Shown: in pieces, positions 7,861 to 16,189 of the stretch
Numbering within the stretch: the stretch's first letter is position 1
How the letters are laid out: every line of letters starts with the position of its first letter
From: Streptomyces sp. S.PNR 29
GTDB taxonomy: Bacteria; Actinomycetota; Actinomycetes; Streptomycetales; Streptomycetaceae
Assembly (NCBI RefSeq): GCF_030386795.1
Contig: NZ_JANUQM010000027.1
Span: 1 to 35,183 of the forward strand
DNA length: 35,183 nt
Direction of reading: 5' to 3'
Position numbers and translations under genes: made by a program
Notes under the pieces: model-generated
What the model was told of the DNA's origin: nothing
The model's input: the letters and a program-made list of their open reading frames with translations, nothing else
The model's database searches: none

Positions 7861-8826
7861 CTACGGCGGCCAAGCGCCCGCAACCAGCGTGCCGAGGGCC
7901 GTGCGCTGGTGGGTGACCGAGCGGCCTGCGCGGGTCGTCGTCGCCAGGCCTGCCGATCTCAGCGCGGCCGCGTGGGACGAAGCCGTCGCGTTGCTGACGT
8001 GGAGGGCGTTGGCCAGGGATGTCGTGGTGTGAGGCTCGGCTAGGAGGCGCAGGGCGTCCAGCCGGGTACGGCCTAGGATCGCGGCAAGGGCCTCGGCGGA
8101 GACGACGGGCCCCGCCGCGGTGGGCGGGAGCCCGGGACCGGCCGGGTACGTCAGGACCGTGGGATGGCCCGGGGTGTCCTGGAGAAGTGGGCCCGCCGGG
8201 TGGTGGAAGGTGGGCAGCAAGACCAGGCCACGCCCGTTGAGGCAGACGTCGCGGTCCGGCGCTGCGCCGGGCCATTCCCACACGCCCTCGTGGAGCCGGC
8301 TGCCCGGGGCCAGGCCGGTCAAGGTGACTGCCACGCCGTGCTCGGCGACCGTCAGGGCGTAGCGGGTGAATTCCTCACGGTGTAGATCCTGCACGACGGA
8401 CCAGACCGGGGCGAGGACCGTCTCGAACGCGGTCTGCTGGGCGCGGTGCAGGGTGTGCCAGGCAATCTCGTCGCCCGCGTACAGGCCCCGGATCCAGCGA
8501 GGAACGGGCACCGCCCCGTAGACCCGCTCCAGCTCGACTCGGACGAGACCGGGGCTGGTGGCTCGGATCTGTTCGAAGCCGTCGGCCATGGTGTCGCCGA
8601 TGACGTCGAGGAAGGAGGGCGGGCGGCCCGCGGGAACCAGATCGGCGAGCGGGCTGCTTGCGGCTGGGAGGGAGCGCAGGATGCGGCCGCGCCATGGCGC
8701 GAACAGCGGCCCGCCACTCTGGGTCATGGCTGTCGTCAGGGCTGCGTGCAGTTCCTGGAGCGGCGCCGGGCGGCGTGCGAACCGGATACGGGCGAAGTCC
8801 TCCGCGGTGAAGTGGACTCGCAGCAC
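7861..8826 (-). CDS. ArsR-like transcriptional regulator (DUF5937 type, C-terminal winged helix)
   Basis: A protein of about 321 residues. The first ~240 residues match the DUF5937-type N-terminal region of long actinomycete ArsR-like regulators. The C-terminal ~70 residues form a winged helix (SLANALHVSNATASSHAAAL is the recognition part). No metal-binding Cys set is seen. I place the start at GTG 8826 because GAGGAG lies eight bases upstream; GTG 8832 would leave only two. It is divergent from the hydrolase gene across 84 bases and probably controls that gene and itself. Confidence 0.85.
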   Translation of the reverse strand: MLRVHFTAEDFARIRFARRPAPLQELHAALTTAMTQSGGPLFAPWRGRILRSLPAASSPLADLVPAGRPPSFLDVIGDTMADGFEQIRATSPGLVRVELERVYGAVPVPRWIRGLYAGDEIAWHTLHRAQQTAFETVLAPVWSVVQDLHREEFTRYALTVAEHGVAVTLTGLAPGSRLHEGVWEWPGAAPDRDVCLNGRGLVLLPTFHHPAGPLLQDTPGHPTVLTYPAGPGLPPTAAGPVVSAEALAAILGRTRLDALRLLAEPHTTTSLANALHVSNATASSHAAALRSAGLATTTRAGRSVTHQRTALGTLVAGAWPP

Positions 8827-8910
8827 TCGCACAGCTCCTCGTCCTGGGCCAGCCTTTCGGCCAGGGCCTGAACCTTCGCGTCGTGACGGCCCCGCACCAA
8901 GGATGTTCGT

Positions 8911-9984
8911 ATGACTTCGCGACGCACTCTTTTGAAGGGCACCCTATTCGGCAGTGCCGCCGCCCTGCTGCCCACGGCTGCGTCCGCATCCGGTGGCGGC
9001 CCGGCCCTCCGGCTGCCCGCGCCAGCTGGCCCCTACTCCGTCGGCATGCGGACGGTCCATCTGACGGACCCGTCCCGGACCGATCCGTGGGTGGGCGGTG
9101 TGCGGGAATTGATGCTGACCGTCCTGTACCCGGCCCGATCGGTACACGGGTTCTCCCGGGCCCCTCAGCTCACCCCCGCCGAGGCTAGGGAGTTCGCCGG
9201 CCTCGCGCCCCACATCCATCCCGGACTGCCGCAGTCTGGAATGGTGGACTGGGGCGCGGTCCTCACCCACGGGCACGTGGGCGCGCCGCCGCTTCCCGGG
9301 CGACGGCCGGTGCTGGTGTACTCACCGGGCGGCGGTGACTCCCGCACGCTCGGCACAACCCTCGCCGAAGACCTGGCGAGCCACGGCCGAGTGGTCGTCC
9401 TCGTCGACCACCCCGGTGACGCTTCCCAGGTGGAGCTGCCGACCGGGCTGCGGACGACCGTCTTGTTCGGGCCACCGGACCCGGCAACCTTCCGCACGAT
9501 GGTGGACACCCGGATCGCGGACCTCCGGCTCGTCCTGGACCGGCTCAGCTACCTTCCGCTCGCCCGGGTCATGGACTCCCGCCGGATCGGGTTGTACGGG
9601 CACTCCGCAGGCGGCACGGCGGCGGTGTACACGGCCCGTGACGATCGCCGGGTCGGCGCGGTGGCGAACCTGGAGGGCTATCTCGACCTGTATCCGACGC
9701 TGGCCGGCCTCGACCAGCCGCTGCTGCTGTTCCGCACCGACGGATTCGACGGCGCCGCCCGGATCGAGTCGTCCTGGGCGGGCCTTCCCGGCCACCGCGT
9801 GCTGCTCCCCGACGCGAACCACTGGGCGTTCACCGACTACGGCTCGCTCGTCCCTCGACTCCAGACTTCCGGTCTCGTGACAGCGAGGGCGCGGACCGCG
9901 CTCGTTGGTACCGGCGACCCTGCGGTGACACTCGCTGAGGTACGGCGCCGGGTGGGGACCTTCTTCGCCCGTCATCTGTCGTAA
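8911..9984 (+). CDS. Tat-exported alpha/beta hydrolase, platelet-activating-factor acetylhydrolase-like
   Basis: A 357-residue serine hydrolase. The leader holds a twin-arginine motif (SRRTLLKG, residues 3-10), a hydrophobic stretch and an Ala-x-Ala site near residue 27. The nucleophile elbow is GHSAGG (Ser232) and the catalytic histidine is probably His304 in DANHWAF. The acid is probably Glu255 in NLEGYLD, where relatives often have Asp. Overall layout is that of the PAF-acetylhydrolase/dienelactone-hydrolase group, which act on short esters. It lies divergent from an ArsR regulator inside the 37-bp repeats, so the pair looks like transposon cargo. The substrate is unknown. Confidence 0.87.
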   Translation: MTSRRTLLKGTLFGSAAALLPTAASASGGGPALRLPAPAGPYSVGMRTVHLTDPSRTDPWVGGVRELMLTVLYPARSVHGFSRAPQLTPAEAREFAGLAPHIHPGLPQSGMVDWGAVLTHGHVGAPPLPGRRPVLVYSPGGGDSRTLGTTLAEDLASHGRVVVLVDHPGDASQVELPTGLRTTVLFGPPDPATFRTMVDTRIADLRLVLDRLSYLPLARVMDSRRIGLYGHSAGGTAAVYTARDDRRVGAVANLEGYLDLYPTLAGLDQPLLLFRTDGFDGAARIESSWAGLPGHRVLLPDANHWAFTDYGSLVPRLQTSGLVTARARTALVGTGDPAVTLAEVRRRVGTFFARHLS

Positions 9985-10030
9985 CGGGACTACGTGGCGG
10001 CGAGCCGCCCGCTCCAGCCCACAGGTGCAT

Positions 10031-10073
10031 CGGCCGCCTGTCGGCAAACGAATCGTTTGACGACAGGCGGCCG
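10031..10073. repeat. Long hairpin; possible res site or terminator
   Basis: Two 20-base arms (CGGCCGCCTGTCGGCAAACG and its inverse with one mismatch) flank the loop AAT. It lies 47 bases after the hydrolase stop and so could end its transcript, but there is no T-run. GTTTGACGACAG occurs in the right arm (10055-10066) and again at 10153-10164, and in inverse with one change in the left arm. Repeats of this type just upstream of a resolvase gene are typical of recombination sites. Confidence 0.6.
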
Positions 10074-10199
10074 ACGTGTCCAATGAACCCGTGCAATCCG
10101 GGGGTTCGAGGCGGCGCGAATCCAATCAGATCCGATGGTGATTGCTGACAGAGTTTGACGACAGATAGGGTCCGATCCTCCGTACGGAAGGGGCCAGAA

Positions 10200-11145
10200 G
10201 TGGCGAACCTGGTCTACAAGCGGGTACCGACGGACCAGCAGTCCACCGCCCGGCAGGACCTCGTCCTAGTGGAGGCCGGGATCGAGGACCCGGTCTTCTT
10301 CGAAGAGGACCCGGGCACCTCCAGCCGCCTCCATCCGCTCCAGCGCCCGAAGTTCCGCGAACTGCTCACCTCCGCGCGGCCGGCGACACCGTGCACATCT
10401 CCGAGATGTTCCGTCTCGTGCGCGGCAACCAGCACATCCTCGACATCCTCGACGTGCTCGGCGTCCTCCACCGCGACCGCCTCGCCCTGCGCATCCACGA
10501 CGGCTCGTTCTCCGCCATGGACCTCACCGCCCGCCACCCCCGCACCGGCGAACTGTTGTCCACCGTGAGGTTCATGGTGCAGACCCTCGCCGCCGCCGGC
10601 GAACTCCAACGCGACCTCCAGCGCAAGCTGACGTACGACGGCCTGCGCGCCGCCGAGGCCAAGGGCGCGAAGGGCGGTCGCCGCCCCGCCGTGGCGGCCA
10701 CGAAGACCGACGACGTACGCACCGCGTACCTGGAAGGCCGCTCCATCGCGGCCCTTGCCCGCGACCACGGCGTCAGCCGCGGCGCCATCCGTACCGCTGT
10801 CGCCGACCTCCTGCCCGACCACACCACCAGCGAGGAGGACGCGCCCGCCCCGGAGCTGCCGGTCACCCTCGATATGCCCGGCAAGATCGCCGACTACTCC
10901 GCACCACCGAGCTGGAGCCCGCCGAGCGCGCCGCGCCCGACCAGGGCCTCACCGTACGGCGCGGCCAGGGCTACACCCTGCGCGTGACCGCCGTCCCCGC
11001 TATACACCGCCAGCTCCTTGCCCGCTGCCAGCCGCTCGAAGGTGGCCAGGGCCTCCCCGCACTCCCGGCCCAGCGCAAGGCCCGCCGCGAGTTCGAGAAC
11101 CGGGTCAGCCGCTCACGCCCTGACCTTGATCGTTCTCACCGATAA
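10200..11145 (+). pseudogene. Serine recombinase (resolvase family), frameshifted
   Basis: From GTG 10200 the protein starts VANLVYKRVPTDQQS, the resolvase N-terminus, but the usual nucleophile serine in RVST is proline (RVPT). The frame breaks near 10378. It continues one frame over with DTVHISEMFRLVRGN, a catalytic-domain tail, and a helix-turn-helix (SIAALARDHGVSRGAIRTAV, about 10740-10800). It breaks again near 10895 and continues as RTTELEPAERAAPDQG to a TAA inside the right 37-bp repeat. With two frameshifts and no nucleophile it cannot be an active resolvase. Confidence 0.82.
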
Positions 11146-11163
11146 CCGCTGTACCGATGTTCC
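11127..11163 (-). repeat. Right terminal inverted repeat (37 bp)
   Basis: Perfect inverted match to 7658-7694. The broken resolvase frame ends in it with the same D-R-S-H-R-stop as the left end. Confidence 0.9.
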
Positions 11164-11177
11164 AAGCGCCGCCAATT

Positions 11178-11387
11178 GCATCGGATGCGAACTGGCCACG
11201 GTATGCGCATCGCGTCCGATGCGATGGGCGGCTATACGGCTGACCAGCGGCGTCGGACGTCTGGGTGGACTGTGACCGTAGTGTTTGGCGCAGGGCAGTG
11301 GCGAGCCCTTGTCACTCGTGGGGGTGGATGGTCTGCGGTTTCAGCTCCGGCTCGCATCTGATGCGGTTTCCTCGCATCAGATGCGAG
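11178..11387. repeat. Cluster of GCATC-n-GATGC palindromes
   Basis: Four related palindromes precede the tyrosine recombinase: GCATCGGATGC (11178-11188), CGCATCG-CGTC-CGATGCG (11206-11223) and a perfect 15-base inverted repeat CTCGCATCTGATGCG / CGCATCAGATGCGAG (11351-11365 and 11373-11387, spacer GTTTCCT). Each arm of the last pair is itself a palindrome around one base. They may be recombinase arm or core sites, or operators. Confidence 0.75.
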
Positions 11388-11406
11388 TGACGGAGAGTGG
11401 TGGCCG

Positions 11407-12530
11407 GTGCGGTTCAGAGGGACGGTGCCTGGAGCGGCGACGCTGCACCTGGCAGACGGGGTCGCACTGCTGCGGCCGGAAGACCAGATTTTCAGCGCGA
11501 TGCTGGGCGGATTCGCCAACCAGCAGCGCGCTCGGAACCTGGCCCGCTCAACGGTCGAGGGCCGGGAGAACACGGTGAAGGCGTTCGCCGCCTACGTGAA
11601 CGCCTTCCCCTGGCAGTGGACGCCGGCGATGGTCGACGAATGGCTTGGTGACCTGCGCTCATTGCGTGACCTGAAGCGCTCGACGATCCGTTCGTACTCC
11701 GAGGCCGTCCGCGCCTTCTGCCACTTCGCCACCGATCCCCTCTACGAGTGGGCCAGCACCTGCGAAGAACGGTTCGGTTCCCACCAGTCCAGGTCGTGCA
11801 CGAGTGGAACACGGCCGTTCACGTCCAGGACAACGAAGCCGACGCGAAGAAGCGGGCCTTCACCAAGGCAGAACTGCATGCCTTCTTCGCTCACTGTGAC
11901 GATGAGGTTGCCCGCATCCGGGCCTTCGGCCGCAAGGGCTGGCTGCCAGCCTTCCGTGACGCGACCCTGTTCAAGACCGCGTACGCCTTCGGCACGCGGC
12001 GGAACGAGACTCGAATGCTGGACGCCGCCGACTTCGGCCACAACCCGCACGGAGCCGAGTACGGCGAGTTCGGCCTATGCCGGGTCCGCTTCGGCAAGGC
12101 CAAGAAGGGCTCCCCTCCCAAGCGCCGTTCCGTGCTGACCGTGTGGGACTGGACTCCCGACATCTTGGACGAGTGGTTCACCGAGGTCCGGCCGTTGTTC
12201 GGCGCTGAGGGCAACCCCGCGGGATGGCCCTCGGAGCGCGGACTGGGCATCGGCTGCCAGCGGCTCAACTCCCGCTTCATCGCCTACCGTCAGGCCCTCG
12301 GCTTGGACGAAGGGCTGGACTTCCACTCCTTCCGCAGGTCCTACGTCACGCATCTGATCGAGGACGGCTGGGACCCACGGTTCGTCCAGGAACAGGTCGG
12401 CCACGACCACGCCAGCACAACCTCGATTTTCACCTGCGTCAGCTCGGACTTCCGCACCCGCACCCTGCGGCGTCACCTCGACGGCACCGTCGCCGCCGCT
12501 CTGGAGAGCCCGAACCGGAGGCAGTCGTGA
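11407..12530 (+). pseudogene. Tyrosine recombinase/integrase, frameshifted, catalytic Tyr replaced by Phe
   Basis: The N-terminal core-binding domain reads in one frame (ARSTVEGRENTVKAFAAYVN) to about 11780. The catalytic domain continues in another frame (VQVVHEWNTAVHVQDNE onward). Catalytic residues are recognisable: the first Arg in GTRRNET, a Lys in GSPPKRR, HSFRR and VGH. The expected nucleophile block (usually I-Y-T-H-V-S-D) reads IFTCVSSD, with Phe for Tyr and Cys for His. A frameshift plus loss of the nucleophile makes this non-functional. It overlaps the next gene by GTGA, as in the common three-gene recombinase operons of Streptomyces. Confidence 0.88.
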
Positions 12531-12862
12531 AACGCAAGGTCGGCTACATATGGAAGCTGCGTGAGGTGATGGCCGCGCACGGCATCTTCACCACCACCGA
12601 AGTGGTACCGATGCTGCGCGACCGGGGCATCGAGCTGTCCGCCTCGCAGATCCACCGCCTGGTCTCCGGCACCCCGGAGCGGCTCTCCCTCCAAGTACTG
12701 GCAGCGCTCTGCGACATCCTCGCCTGCACCCCGGCCGACTTGGTCGTGACAACCGCCGAGAACGCTGGCGTTCGCAAGACCGCGACGGGTGACGTGTCGG
12801 CCCCGCCGTCGGCGGTCGCGAAACTGCGGCCCCGGCCGGCCCGGATTCTGCCTGACGCGTGA
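12527..12862 (+). CDS. XRE/Cro-type helix-turn-helix protein
   Basis: A 111-residue protein starting with GTG in the stop of the recombinase frame. The helix-turn-helix covers roughly residues 5-70, with GIFTTTEVVPMLRDRGIELS and SASQIHRLVSGTPERLSLQV as the key parts, followed by CDILACTPADLV. The C-terminal 35 residues are Pro/Arg-rich. This small regulator is a usual partner of such recombinases and may act as a directionality or copy-control factor. The frame is intact, but both partners are broken. Confidence 0.85.
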   Translation: MKRKVGYIWKLREVMAAHGIFTTTEVVPMLRDRGIELSASQIHRLVSGTPERLSLQVLAALCDILACTPADLVVTTAENAGVRKTATGDVSAPPSAVAKLRPRPARILPDA

Positions 12863-13155
12863 GCCCGAACCACACCCCGGAAGAGTACGAGCGCTGGCAC
12901 AAGAGGACCTGCGTCCGCTGCCTGCGGCACGGCTGGTTCGCCGCCCGCTGGCCTGATGGCCACGTCTGCCGCACCTGCCACGACAAGGCCCTTCTGGTCC
13001 GCGGCACCTGTCCCGGTTGCGGCGACGAGCGCGCACTTCCCGGCTTGCGGCCCGGCGACGGCACACGGATCTGCTCCGACTGCGCGGACTTCATGATGTC
13101 CTACCAATGCTCTCGCTGCGGAACGGAGGACAAGCTCCACCGCGCACGGCTCTGC
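12859..13155 (+). pseudogene. Zinc-ribbon recombinase-partner protein, 3' truncated
   Basis: Starts GTG in the XRE stop codon (GTGA). It encodes repeated Cys pairs: CVRC, CRTC, CPGC, CSDC and CSRC, typical of the zinc-ribbon third gene of these recombinase operons. Near 13155 homologous-looking sequence stops and the DNA becomes the opposite strand of another integrase. The frame stays open by chance to 13902, so automated calls may give a 347-residue hybrid. Confidence 0.7.
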
Positions 13156-13735
13156 GAGCCATTCCCGCAGGGCGTGGATGGGGCACAGTTCCTGGTCGGC
13201 GGGGGCGAGGATGCGCACCTCCTGGCCGCGCGCGGCCTGGTCGGCCTTGGACCGGCGGATCTTGATAACCAGGGGCTGGTGGGACCTCTTGCGGCCGTCC
13301 TCGTCCTCGATCTGCACGGTGCGGATCTTGGCGTCGTGGAGGTTGAGGCGGGCGGGCTCGGAGGCGCGGGCAGCCATCCACCAGGCGATGAGCAGGACGG
13401 CGGCGTCCCGCTTGCCGCGCGCGGTGGTGCGGTCCAGGGTGCGCACCATGAGGCGCAGTTCGTCCAGGTCGACGCCGTCCGCCTGCAGCGGGCCCGGCTC
13501 CACCAGGGGGTCGCCTGTCTCCTCGCCGGCACGGTGGCGGATGACGAGCTGGCGGGCCTTAACCTCCTTGTCCGACAGCGGCTCGCCCTGGATGGCGCGC
13601 ATCGCGCGCAGGGCTTCAGCAGCAACGCGAATCCAAGCCGCGTCGCCTCGGGCGTTGGCTGTCGGGGGGCTTGTGCGCGGAATTCCAACCATCGCGCGCG
13701 TAAAGTCAACGACGCCTCGCGTGAAGCTGCCTACG
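13155..13735 (-). pseudogene. Tyrosine integrase fragment (central part)
   Basis: Minus-strand frame with LDELRLMVRTLDRTTARGKR, DAAVLLIAWWMAARASEPARL and PLVIKIRRSKADQAARG. These match the start of a tyrosine-recombinase catalytic domain, including the first Arg region (AARASEPARL). The N-terminal domain and the His-x-x-Arg/Tyr half are both missing. The left end is the joint with the zinc-ribbon gene. Confidence 0.75.
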
Positions 13736-13816
13736 GTCGGGATCCGAACAGCCCCCCAATTCGCGCGGGAGAGACTCCCGCACCGGGGGATCATCGGGTC
13801 GAGAGGATCGGTACAC

Positions 13817-14314
13817 ATGCCTGGAGTGAAGAAAGCTCTCATCGTTCTCGTGGCAGCTTCCACGGCAACGCTCATGGCCAGCACATCTGCGTCTGCCGGT
13901 GACGAGGGGTGGGAGGATGCGGGTTGGTACTCAGCCGACGCGGCTTTTCCGTCGGGAACGATTTGCGTCCCAGGGGATAGTGTTGGCAACCAGGCATGCT
14001 TCCGCAAGAACGGCGACCAGTGGTTTGTCTATGACGGAGAGGCGGATCTGCTCTCGCCTTACGTCAACTGGCAGAACCGGCTCTCCTACGACAACGGGTC
14101 CACCTGGCAAAGCATCCCCTATCGTAGCGGAAAATGCCGGAACTCATGGCCCAACGGCAATTGGGGCGTCTGCAATAAGGATTTTTACGAATCCTCCAGC
14201 CTCAACAAGATCGGGGGACATGGCAGCCAGGTCCGCTTCCAGCTGTGCCTGACCAGCGGCTTCGACGGCAACGGCTGCTACGCGTGGTCGAATTGGATCG
14301 ACAACAACGGCTGA
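13817..14314 (+). CDS. Small secreted protein of unknown function
   Basis: A 165-residue protein with a Sec-type signal peptide (MPGVKKALIVLVAASTATLM, then ASTSASA) and likely cleavage after residue 27. The mature part is rich in Gly, Asn, Trp and Tyr. It has six cysteines in CVPG, ACFRK, KCRNS, VCNKD, LCLTS and GCYAW, suggesting three disulfides. GAGAGGA lies upstream of the ATG at good distance. The sequence is less GC-rich than its neighbours, which fits acquisition. I recognise no family. A weak terminator follows. Confidence 0.8.
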   Translation: MPGVKKALIVLVAASTATLMASTSASAGDEGWEDAGWYSADAAFPSGTICVPGDSVGNQACFRKNGDQWFVYDGEADLLSPYVNWQNRLSYDNGSTWQSIPYRSGKCRNSWPNGNWGVCNKDFYESSSLNKIGGHGSQVRFQLCLTSGFDGNGCYAWSNWIDNNG

Positions 14315-14323
14315 TCGCCACAT

Positions 14324-14349
14324 AGGCCCCGAACTCCTAGAGCGGGCCT
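14324..14349. terminator. Candidate bidirectional terminator
   Basis: AGGCCC (14324-14329) and GGGCCT (14344-14349) form a short hairpin ten bases after the secreted-protein stop. It lies between two convergent genes (the AraC gene ends at 14484). There is no T-run, as is common in Streptomyces. Confidence 0.35.
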
Positions 14350-14483
14350 GCGACGTGGACGGCCGCGCTGGCCGCGGATCGGCGGGATGGCATCGAGAAG
14401 CGGCAGTAATTTTCTCCGGCGGGTCCACCATGCCTGGTCATCCTGTCCGGCTGCGGCACCCAAGACGATGAACGCGACCACGC

Positions 14484-15494
14484 CTAGCCCTGTGATTCCG
14501 CGCACGGCTGTTGATGATTCGCGCACGCCAGGTACGGCAGGTTTCTGTAGTCTCGCGGCGGCATCCCGTAGGTGGCCCGGAACAGGCGGCTGAAGTGCGT
14601 CGGGTCGGTGAAGCCCCAACGGGAGGCGATGGCCTGGATCGGGCGGGCGTTCAGGCGAGAGTCGGCCAGGTCAAGGCGGCAGCGTTCCAGACGGCGGTGG
14701 CGTATCCAGGCTGCCGGCGACGTGTCGTCCTCGGCGAGCAACTGCTGAAGATGGCGCAGGGAGATGTGGTGGGCGTCCGCGATCGCCTGAGGGGTCATGG
14801 CCGGGTCGGCGAGGTGCTGCTCGACGAACGCGCTGATCTGAGCCCGCAGGGCGCTCCGGCGAGCCTCCGGGCTCAGCGTCTCCTCAGCCTCCAGACAGCG
14901 GCCGAGCGTGGACGCCAAGAGGTCCAGGGTGACCGAGGCGAGGGTGGGGATGTCGGCGGGGCTGAACTCGCCGGCGCGTACGTTGAGGTCGGTCAGCCAG
15001 CGGGCAAACACCCCACCCATGCCGCTGCGCCCGCTGATCGGGACAGCGAGCAGGCGCTGCACCGTCTTCTCCGGCAGCGGCAGCAGCTTGTGAGGAAGCT
15101 GCACAATCAGTTGCGACCAGCTGTCCTGAAGGGCATGGCGGTGGGCATCGAAGGGATGACTGCTGTCCAGCACCGTGAGGTCGCCCGCATGGAACGTCGT
15201 ATCATTCCCGGCCTGGGAAAAAGCCCCCTCCGCACCGAGCATGTAACTGATCATGTACACCTCGGGGTCGGACTGCCGGATGATCTTCGCTGTCCGCGCG
15301 ATCTCCAGATGCGGGAAGGACAGTGCGGACACCTGTAACTCCCCCAAGTCCAGGACCTGCATCCTGGCTCTGAAGTCGTCCTTGTCGTTGCTGCGCAGCA
15401 GATTGCGTAGGTGCGACTCTGCTGTGGTTTCTTCGAACAGCGCGAACCGCTCCGGCGCCGCCACTACCTCCGTGCTGAACTCCGTCACCAGCAT
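14484..15494 (-). CDS. AraC family transcriptional regulator
   Basis: A 336-residue regulator. The N-terminal ~200 residues form an AraC-binding-like domain (FHAGDLTVLDSSHPF is recognisable). The C-terminal ~100 residues hold the double helix-turn-helix, with IADAHHISLRHLQQLLAEDD and IASRWGFTDPTHFSRLFRAT, followed by the family ending YGMPPRDYR. The domain layout is that of activators of catabolic genes. The upstream 150 bases hold no partner gene and the target is unknown. Confidence 0.92.
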   Translation of the reverse strand: MLVTEFSTEVVAAPERFALFEETTAESHLRNLLRSNDKDDFRARMQVLDLGELQVSALSFPHLEIARTAKIIRQSDPEVYMISYMLGAEGAFSQAGNDTTFHAGDLTVLDSSHPFDAHRHALQDSWSQLIVQLPHKLLPLPEKTVQRLLAVPISGRSGMGGVFARWLTDLNVRAGEFSPADIPTLASVTLDLLASTLGRCLEAEETLSPEARRSALRAQISAFVEQHLADPAMTPQAIADAHHISLRHLQQLLAEDDTSPAAWIRHRRLERCRLDLADSRLNARPIQAIASRWGFTDPTHFSRLFRATYGMPPRDYRNLPYLACANHQQPCAESQG

Positions 15495-15649
15495 TCCCAG
15501 CCCCCCGTAGCCGGTTCCTCTGTGGCTTCGAACGTGGCACGGGGAGGAACGCGCAGTCCAGCAGCACTTCGGTCACATATGCCGCCACGCACCTCCTTGC
15601 GGACAACGAAGTCTCAAGATCAAGACACATCGAGTTTTAGAAACACGCA

Positions 15650-16045
15650 CTAACCTTGACATTTAACGACCGGCGTCGAACGCGACTCGAACTTGATCAG
15701 CGTTTTCGCAGTTGAGCGGACACGACGACCGCCGCCGGCGAACGTGATCCTCCCGCAGACCGGACAGGTCAGCAGCCGGATGATGCCGGTGTCGCCGTTC
15801 CATTCCGCCTCGGCGAGCATCAGCGCGAGCCCCATTATCCGGTCGGCCGTCCTGCGTGCCCGGTACGCATGGGCCCGGCATACGTCGTCGCAGTAGAAGC
15901 GCCGCGGCGAGGTGTGCCTCGGCAGTCGGGCCCCGCAGGAGGCGCAAGCGGATGCGGGCCATGCCTCCAGCGTCGCTCGTTTCCAGACGTCCGGCCCTCG
16001 GAGCCGCCGGGGGAGAGACGGGTGTGTCCGACTCCCGTGTATCAA
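15650..16045 (-). CDS. Small zinc-finger protein (start uncertain)
   Basis: The coding part is clear from about 15990 down: CASCGARLPRHTSPRRFYC, CRAHAYRARRTADR and TCPVCGRITFAGG. This is a pair of Cys clusters as in the short zinc-finger proteins found on actinomycete plasmids and integrated elements. No ATG or GTG with a ribosome site precedes it; TTG at 16045 is the best in-frame choice, so the 5' end may be lost. It lies beside an IS4-type fragment. Confidence 0.5.
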   Translation of the reverse strand: MIHGSRTHPSLPRRLRGPDVWKRATLEAWPASACASCGARLPRHTSPRRFYCDDVCRAHAYRARRTADRIMGLALMLAEAEWNGDTGIIRLLTCPVCGRITFAGGGRRVRSTAKTLIKFESRSTPVVKCQG

Positions 16046-16189
16046 AATAAGAGCAAACAGCCGAACGCCATGGTCACCGGGCGGTACCTGTCCGTACGCG
16101 GGTGCCCGAGCCCGGAGGGGCGCAATGTTCGTCTCGAACCTGCACGTTCCGAATTGGCTCGACACGAACCGAAACGATGGGCCAGCTGG

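Larger units (their letters stand above)
7658..11163. mobile_element. 3.5-kb transposon-like segment with 37-bp terminal inverted repeats
   Basis: Both ends carry the same 37-base sequence in inverted orientation, beginning GGAACATCGGTACAGCGG when read inward, with no mismatch. Inside are a coding scrap, an ArsR regulator, a divergent Tat-exported hydrolase, a long hairpin and a broken serine resolvase. Repeat length and the resolvase suggest a Tn3-like element that has lost its transposase, but the ends lack the usual GGGG start. The five bases outside each end differ (CTCGG and AAGCG), so no target duplication is visible. This is either an old insertion or two ends brought together by rearrangement. 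Confidence 0.65.

Noticed and set aside
7658..13155. Integrative conjugative element spanning the resolvase and recombinase operons
   Set aside because: No replication, transfer (tra/spd) or kor-type genes are present, and the recombinase operon lies outside the 37-bp ends, so these look like separate scars.
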